From contig NC_007645.1 in assembly GCF_000012985.1 (NCBI RefSeq), positions 4,858,581 to 4,922,580 of the forward strand: a stretch of 64,000 nucleotides of DNA, written 5' to 3'. The notes beneath the pieces were generated by a model. That model saw only the letters and a list, made by a program, of their open reading frames with translations. It ran no database searches and was not told the origin of the DNA. Source of the stretch: Hahella chejuensis KCTC 2396 (GTDB taxonomy: Bacteria > Pseudomonadota > Gammaproteobacteria > Pseudomonadales > Oleiphilaceae). Of the stretch, positions 60,234 through 64,000 are shown in pieces; positions within the stretch are counted from its first letter, which is position 1; each line of letters begins with the position of its first letter. Made by a program: the position numbers and the translations under genes.

Positions 60234-61160
60234 ATGAATCAACATCGCGTTTACTGCCAATTGGATGAACTCATTCAACTGCGTATCGCCGCCGCGCGGC
60301 TCAGCTTGCGCTTTGACCCGCGCAAGCTGCAACAACAGGCGGGAGCGCACTTATCGCGCTTTCGCGGGCGCGGCATGGATTTCGCTGAGTATCGACCTTA
60401 TCAGGAAGGCGACGACCCTCGCTCCATCGACTGGAAAGTCACTGCCCGACGCAGCCGCCCTTTCACCAAAGTTTTCCATGAAGAAGTTGAACGCCCCATA
60501 TTGATATTGGTGGATCAGTCCATCAGCCTGTTTTTCGGCAGTCGCCGCGCCTTCAAATCTGTGCTGGCGGCGGAAATTGCGTCTTTGCTGGCCTGGGCGG
60601 GACTGGCGCAAGGCGACCGTATTGGCGGTCTGGTGTTTTCTCACCTGGGCCATCAAGCGCTGAAGCCCTCCCGCCATCCCCGTCAGGCGTTGCGTATTCT
60701 GGAGTGCGTCAACTCGTTCAACCAGGCGCTAAACCTGCAACATAGCGAGGTCAGGTTCAGCTTTAACGACGCATTGCTGGAGTTACGCCGCATCGCTCGC
60801 CCCGGCAGCCAGTGCTTTATTGTTTCCGACTGGCGTCAGTTCGACGCCACCAGCAAGAACCTGCTATTCGATTTGCGCCGACACAGTCAGGTGTTGCCGT
60901 TCCAGGTGTTTGATCCGCTAGAGCAAACCTTGCCGCCCGGCGCTTTTCGCATTACTGACGGTCACTCTCACCTGGACCTGGACACCCGCAACGAGCGGCT
61001 GTCTCAAGGTCTGAAAAATGAGTATGAGCAGTGGCAAAACCAGCTGTTGCAGGAACTCGCTTCGATTGGCCTGGCCTGCGCGCGACTCTCCACCTGGGAA
61101 GACCCGGCGGAGAAACTGCATCAGTTGCAGTTCTCCAGCGGCGCGCGAGGAGCCGCCTGA
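60234..61160 (+). CDS. DUF58 domain protein
   Basis: A 308-residue protein with the DUF58 core GRGMDFAEYRPYQEGDDPRSIDWKVTARRSRPFTKVFHEEVERPILILVDQS, followed by a VWA-like half. Its role is unknown, but DUF58 proteins regularly accompany MoxR. The start is ATG 60234 (MNQHRVYCQLDEL), with AGGA upstream. A longer in-frame extension overlapping moxR lacks family similarity. The stop overlaps the next gene's ATG (TGATG). Confidence 0.92.
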   Translation: MNQHRVYCQLDELIQLRIAAARLSLRFDPRKLQQQAGAHLSRFRGRGMDFAEYRPYQEGDDPRSIDWKVTARRSRPFTKVFHEEVERPILILVDQSISLFFGSRRAFKSVLAAEIASLLAWAGLAQGDRIGGLVFSHLGHQALKPSRHPRQALRILECVNSFNQALNLQHSEVRFSFNDALLELRRIARPGSQCFIVSDWRQFDATSKNLLFDLRRHSQVLPFQVFDPLEQTLPPGAFRITDGHSHLDLDTRNERLSQGLKNEYEQWQNQLLQELASIGLACARLSTWEDPAEKLHQLQFSSGARGAA

Positions 61161-61624
61161 TGGACCCGACGCAATCCATACAATTGGTGGATATCATGGA
61201 CCCCTCTCCCGCCGACTGGTGGCCGCTGCCCTGGGGTTGGTGGTTCGTGATTCTCGAATGTTTTTTTGCGCTGGTGGGACTCATCTGGCTTGGATTATGG
61301 CTGTATCGTCGTCACAAGCGAACCAAAGCTTCTCTGTCCGTCCTTGATCAGCACTGGCGCGAATTCAGTGACCATGGCCGCCCCGGCGACTTTCTCGCCA
61401 ACGTCAATCTTGTGCTTAAACGCCACTGCCGCACCCTGGGCTTGAAAGCCGCCCTGCCGCTTTCCGGCGACGCCTGGGGAGTTTTTCTGAAGCAACGTCT
61501 GCCCGCCAGTCAGCACAATCATATCGACGCCTACCTGCAAAGCCTGTATAGCCCGCGTCCCGCTCTGGCCCCTGACGCGGCTTATAAAGCCGCGCAGCGC
61601 TGGATAAGGAGGTTGCGGTGCTGA
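61160..61624 (+). CDS. DUF4381 domain membrane protein
   Basis: A 154-residue protein. A short N-terminus rich in Pro and Trp (DPSPADWWPLPWGWW) leads to one membrane helix (about 28-48), then a basic cytoplasmic helical domain (YRRHKRTKASLSVLDQHWREFSDHGRPGDFLANVNLVLKRHC). This matches DUF4381 proteins that sit between DUF58 and BatA in such operons. The ATG overlaps the DUF58 stop, and its own stop overlaps the next GTG start, so translation is coupled. Confidence 0.88.
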   Translation: MDPTQSIQLVDIMDPSPADWWPLPWGWWFVILECFFALVGLIWLGLWLYRRHKRTKASLSVLDQHWREFSDHGRPGDFLANVNLVLKRHCRTLGLKAALPLSGDAWGVFLKQRLPASQHNHIDAYLQSLYSPRPALAPDAAYKAAQRWIRRLRC

Positions 61625-62655
61625 CTCTCGCCTGGCCCTGGCTGTTGCTGGCGCTTCCACTCCCCTGGCTGATCAGGAAGCGCAGGAAGAATAATGAAGA
61701 AGGACGTAATCTGGCGTTGCGGGTTCCTTTCTATCAACAGGCCGCACGGGTGCTGGAAGGCGCTGACGCCAGTTCGAGCAGCGCGCCGAGCGGCCGCTGG
61801 AGCGCGATATTACAAGTGCTGGCCTGGACCCTGTTGGTGGTGGCGGTTTGCCGTCCGCAATGGCAGGGCGAGCCCATCCCCATGGACTATGAAGCCCGCG
61901 ACCTTTTGCTGGCGGTGGACATCTCACCCAGCATGCAGGAAACCGACCTGCAACTGAAAGGCAATCAGGCCACGCGCCTGGACGTGGTGAAGTCTGTGGT
62001 CACCGACTTTATTCAAGTTCGCCAGGGGGACCGCCTCGGGCTAATTCTGTTCGGCGCGCAACCCTACATTCAGGCGCCGCTGACATACGATCTGGTTACA
62101 GTAGGCGAACTGCTGAATGAAGCCACCCTGGGCATCGCCGGCAACGCCACCGCCATCGGGGACGCCATTGGACTGGGGATTAAGCGCTTGCGGGAACGCC
62201 CGGCCGACTCCCGGGTGCTGGTGCTGTTGACTGACGGCGCCAACACTGGCGGCGAAGTCTCCCCCGAACAAGCCGCCAAACTGGCCGCCGACGCCGGCAT
62301 CAAAATCTATACTGTCGGCGTCGGCGCAGATGAAATTATCCGCCGCGGCATTTTCGGCTATCGCAAGGAAAACCCTTCCGCCGACCTGGACGAAACCTTA
62401 TTGCAAAGCATCGCCGACGAGACAGACGGGCAATACTTCCGCGCCCGCAATACCGGTGAACTGGAGTTGATCTACGAATCCATCAACCAATTGGAGCCGA
62501 TCAAACAGCAACAACGATTCTTCCGCCCTACAACGGAGTGGTATTGGGGGCCCCTATTGGTCGCTCTCATCTTGCTGGCATTCTGCTGGCTGGTCCCCGC
62601 TCTCTCCGGGCTGTCTCGCCGAAGCGCGTCAACGCAGTTGGAGGAGGCGCCATGA
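61618..62655 (+). CDS. BatA-like von Willebrand factor A membrane protein
   Basis: A protein of 345 residues with N-terminal hydrophobic helices (LTLAWPWLLLALPLPWLI and a second near 60-80), a VWA domain with the metal-ion MIDAS motif DISPS (LAVDISPSMQ), and a C-terminal helix (GPLLVALILLAFCWLVPAL). The start is GTG 61618, with a perfect AAGGAGG upstream. Bat proteins were named for aerotolerance in Bacteroides. They are thought to form membrane complexes with MoxR. It overlaps the next gene by 4 bases (ATGA). Confidence 0.92.
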   Translation: MLTLAWPWLLLALPLPWLIRKRRKNNEEGRNLALRVPFYQQAARVLEGADASSSSAPSGRWSAILQVLAWTLLVVAVCRPQWQGEPIPMDYEARDLLLAVDISPSMQETDLQLKGNQATRLDVVKSVVTDFIQVRQGDRLGLILFGAQPYIQAPLTYDLVTVGELLNEATLGIAGNATAIGDAIGLGIKRLRERPADSRVLVLLTDGANTGGEVSPEQAAKLAADAGIKIYTVGVGADEIIRRGIFGYRKENPSADLDETLLQSIADETDGQYFRARNTGELELIYESINQLEPIKQQQRFFRPTTEWYWGPLLVALILLAFCWLVPALSGLSRRSASTQLEEAP

Positions 62656-64000
62656 TGGAGTTTCTGACTCAATTTCACTTCCTGCGCCCTACTTTATTAT
62701 TGCTGGCGCCGGCGTTGTTGGCGCTACTGTTTCTTATGCGCCATCGCAGAAACGGGCAAAACTCCTGGCGCACCTTATTGCCGCCGGAGTTCCTCGCCGC
62801 GCTGAGCGAAACGCCGCCACAGACCGTTAAGCGCAGCAGTTTCTGGCTATGGCCGCTGATTCTGGTTTTGTCCGTCGTCGCATTGGCTGGCCCCACTTGG
62901 TCAAAACAGGAAACGCCTGTCACCTTGAAGCAGGAAGCCCTGGTGGTCACGTTGGATTTGTCTCTTTCCATGCTGGCGACCGACTTAACGCCAAACCGCC
63001 TGACCCGCGCCAGGCAAAAAGTGTACGACCTGCTGGACGCTCGTAAGGAAGGACAAACCGCACTGGTGGCGTTTTCCGGCAGCGGCCATGTCGTCGCGCC
63101 GCTGACGGAAGACAGCAATACGCTGCGCGCTATGTTGCCTGCGCTGGACCCGTTCATCATGCCTGAAATGGGCAGCAACGCCGCCGCCGGAATTGAAAGC
63201 GCCCTGAATGTCATCAAGCAGGCCGGCGCCGTCAACGCCCGTATTTTGTTGATCACGGACGGCGTCGAAGAAGTGGACGTACAGCCGATCAATGATCTGC
63301 TCAGCAAAGCTGGCGTATCCATTTCCGTGTTAGGGGTCGGCGCCGATGACGGCGGCCCGATCCCCATCCCCAATCGGGGCTTTATCAAGCAGGGCGATCA
63401 GGTCGTCATCGCCAAGCCAAACTTCGCACTAATGCGCGAGATCGCTGGACGCCCCGGCGACCGTTTCAGCAAAATGACGCTGGACGGTTCAGATTTGCGT
63501 CGCTTGCTGCCCAACGCCAACTCCAAAAACTTTCAAGACGCTAACGAGGATAATAGGCTGCAGGGCGAACAATGGCATGACGCAGGCTATCTCCTGCTGT
63601 TGATCGTGATACCGCTATTGCTCTGGCAACATCGTCAAGCCGGCGTCGCGTTGTGTCTGTTGGTCTTACTGGCGCAACCGCAAGTCTCTCACGCCATTGA
63701 ATGGGATAACCTTTGGTCAACCCCGGATCAACGAGGCTGGGAGTTCTATCAGGATAATAAATACGAGGACGCCGCGAACGCCTACAACAGCGCCCTGGGT
63801 AAAGGCGCGGCGTATTACCGCGCAGGCGACTACGCCAAGGCGGAAGCAGAGTTCAGCAAGCTGGATTCGGCGCAGGCCCATTACAATCGCGGTAATAGTC
63901 TCGCCCTTCAGCAGCGCTATCAAGAAGCGATCAAAGCATACGACGAGGCCCTGCAGCGAAACCCGGATATGGCGGAAGCGGCGGAAAACAAGCGTCGCCT
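62652..64000 (+). CDS. BatB-like VWA protein with C-terminal TPR (3' end outside window)
   Basis: The frame is open to the window end (449 codons visible). N-terminal helix (FLRPTLLLLAPALLALLFLM), a second helix (FWLWPLILVLSVVALAG), a VWA domain with MIDAS DLSLS (VVTLDLSLSML), a further helix pair near 310-340, then a TPR unit (AHYNRGNSLALQQRYQEAIKAYDEALQRNPDMAEA). This is the BatB/BatC fusion type common in gammaproteobacteria. Two adjacent in-frame ATG codons (62652, 62655) could start it. The stop of batA is within the first. Confidence 0.92.
   Translation, partial: MMEFLTQFHFLRPTLLLLAPALLALLFLMRHRRNGQNSWRTLLPPEFLAALSETPPQTVKRSSFWLWPLILVLSVVALAGPTWSKQETPVTLKQEALVVTLDLSLSMLATDLTPNRLTRARQKVYDLLDARKEGQTALVAFSGSGHVVAPLTEDSNTLRAMLPALDPFIMPEMGSNAAAGIESALNVIKQAGAVNARILLITDGVEEVDVQPINDLLSKAGVSISVLGVGADDGGPIPIPNRGFIKQGDQVVIAKPNFALMREIAGRPGDRFSKMTLDGSDLRRLLPNANSKNFQDANEDNRLQGEQWHDAGYLLLLIVIPLLLWQHRQAGVALCLLVLLAQPQVSHAIEWDNLWSTPDQRGWEFYQDNKYEDAANAYNSALGKGAAYYRAGDYAKAEAEFSKLDSAQAHYNRGNSLALQQRYQEAIKAYDEALQRNPDMAEAAENKRR

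Overview
The window is chromosomal, housekeeping-rich DNA from a gammaproteobacterium. The gene content and proteins (ZipA, SMC-ScpAB instead of MukBEF, CheV, FadBA next to topA, a roughly 180 kDa NAD-glutamate dehydrogenase) resemble marine Oceanospirillales/Pseudomonas-type bacteria, and my best guess is a Hahella-like organism. That assignment is inference from gene content and was not checked against a database. I see no prophage, CRISPR array, intact insertion sequence or rRNA operon.

Layout. Positions 1-15300 are dominated by chromosome maintenance on the minus strand: an edge lipoprotein, smc-zipA-ligA, and a trpS-scpA-scpB-rluB run. Between these two blocks lies a small accessory insert: a short DUF6316-like gene, a GntR/FCD repressor divergent from an AlkB alkane hydroxylase with a good operator between them, and a GGDEF protein. 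Positions 15500-29000 hold a near-complete TCA supercluster: sdhCDAB-sucAB-lpdA, then sucCD behind a strong terminator, with gltA divergent across a 591 bp control region. Positions 29000-38000 carry a beta-hydroxyacid dehydrogenase, topA, a coiled-coil membrane protein and the fadBA beta-oxidation operon. Positions 37600-49400 are mixed: unknown periplasmic and membrane proteins, a universal stress protein, a Cys-rich unknown, uup, a MOSC protein, cheV, tRNA-Gly, two TetR regulators, a DUF924 protein, a short CbiX-type chelatase, a TIGR01777 epimerase and a hotdog thioesterase. Positions 49700-58000 hold proS, a lytic transglycosylase, a NUDIX hydrolase, a DUF2835 protein and gdhB. The right end is a MoxR-DUF58-DUF4381-BatA-BatB(TPR) operon that runs off the window.

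Functionally the window links central carbon flow (TCA cycle, fatty-acid and alkane oxidation, glutamate catabolism) with chromosome segregation and division. I did not find a convincing wholly new system. The most interesting observations are a tryptophanyl-tRNA synthetase with a near-exact iron-sulfur cysteine signature, a dispersed 28 bp repeat with palindromic potential, three genes whose stop codon sits in the loop of a perfect GC-rich hairpin, an internally duplicated periplasmic helical protein, and candidate operators for the alkB regulator and a TetR protein.
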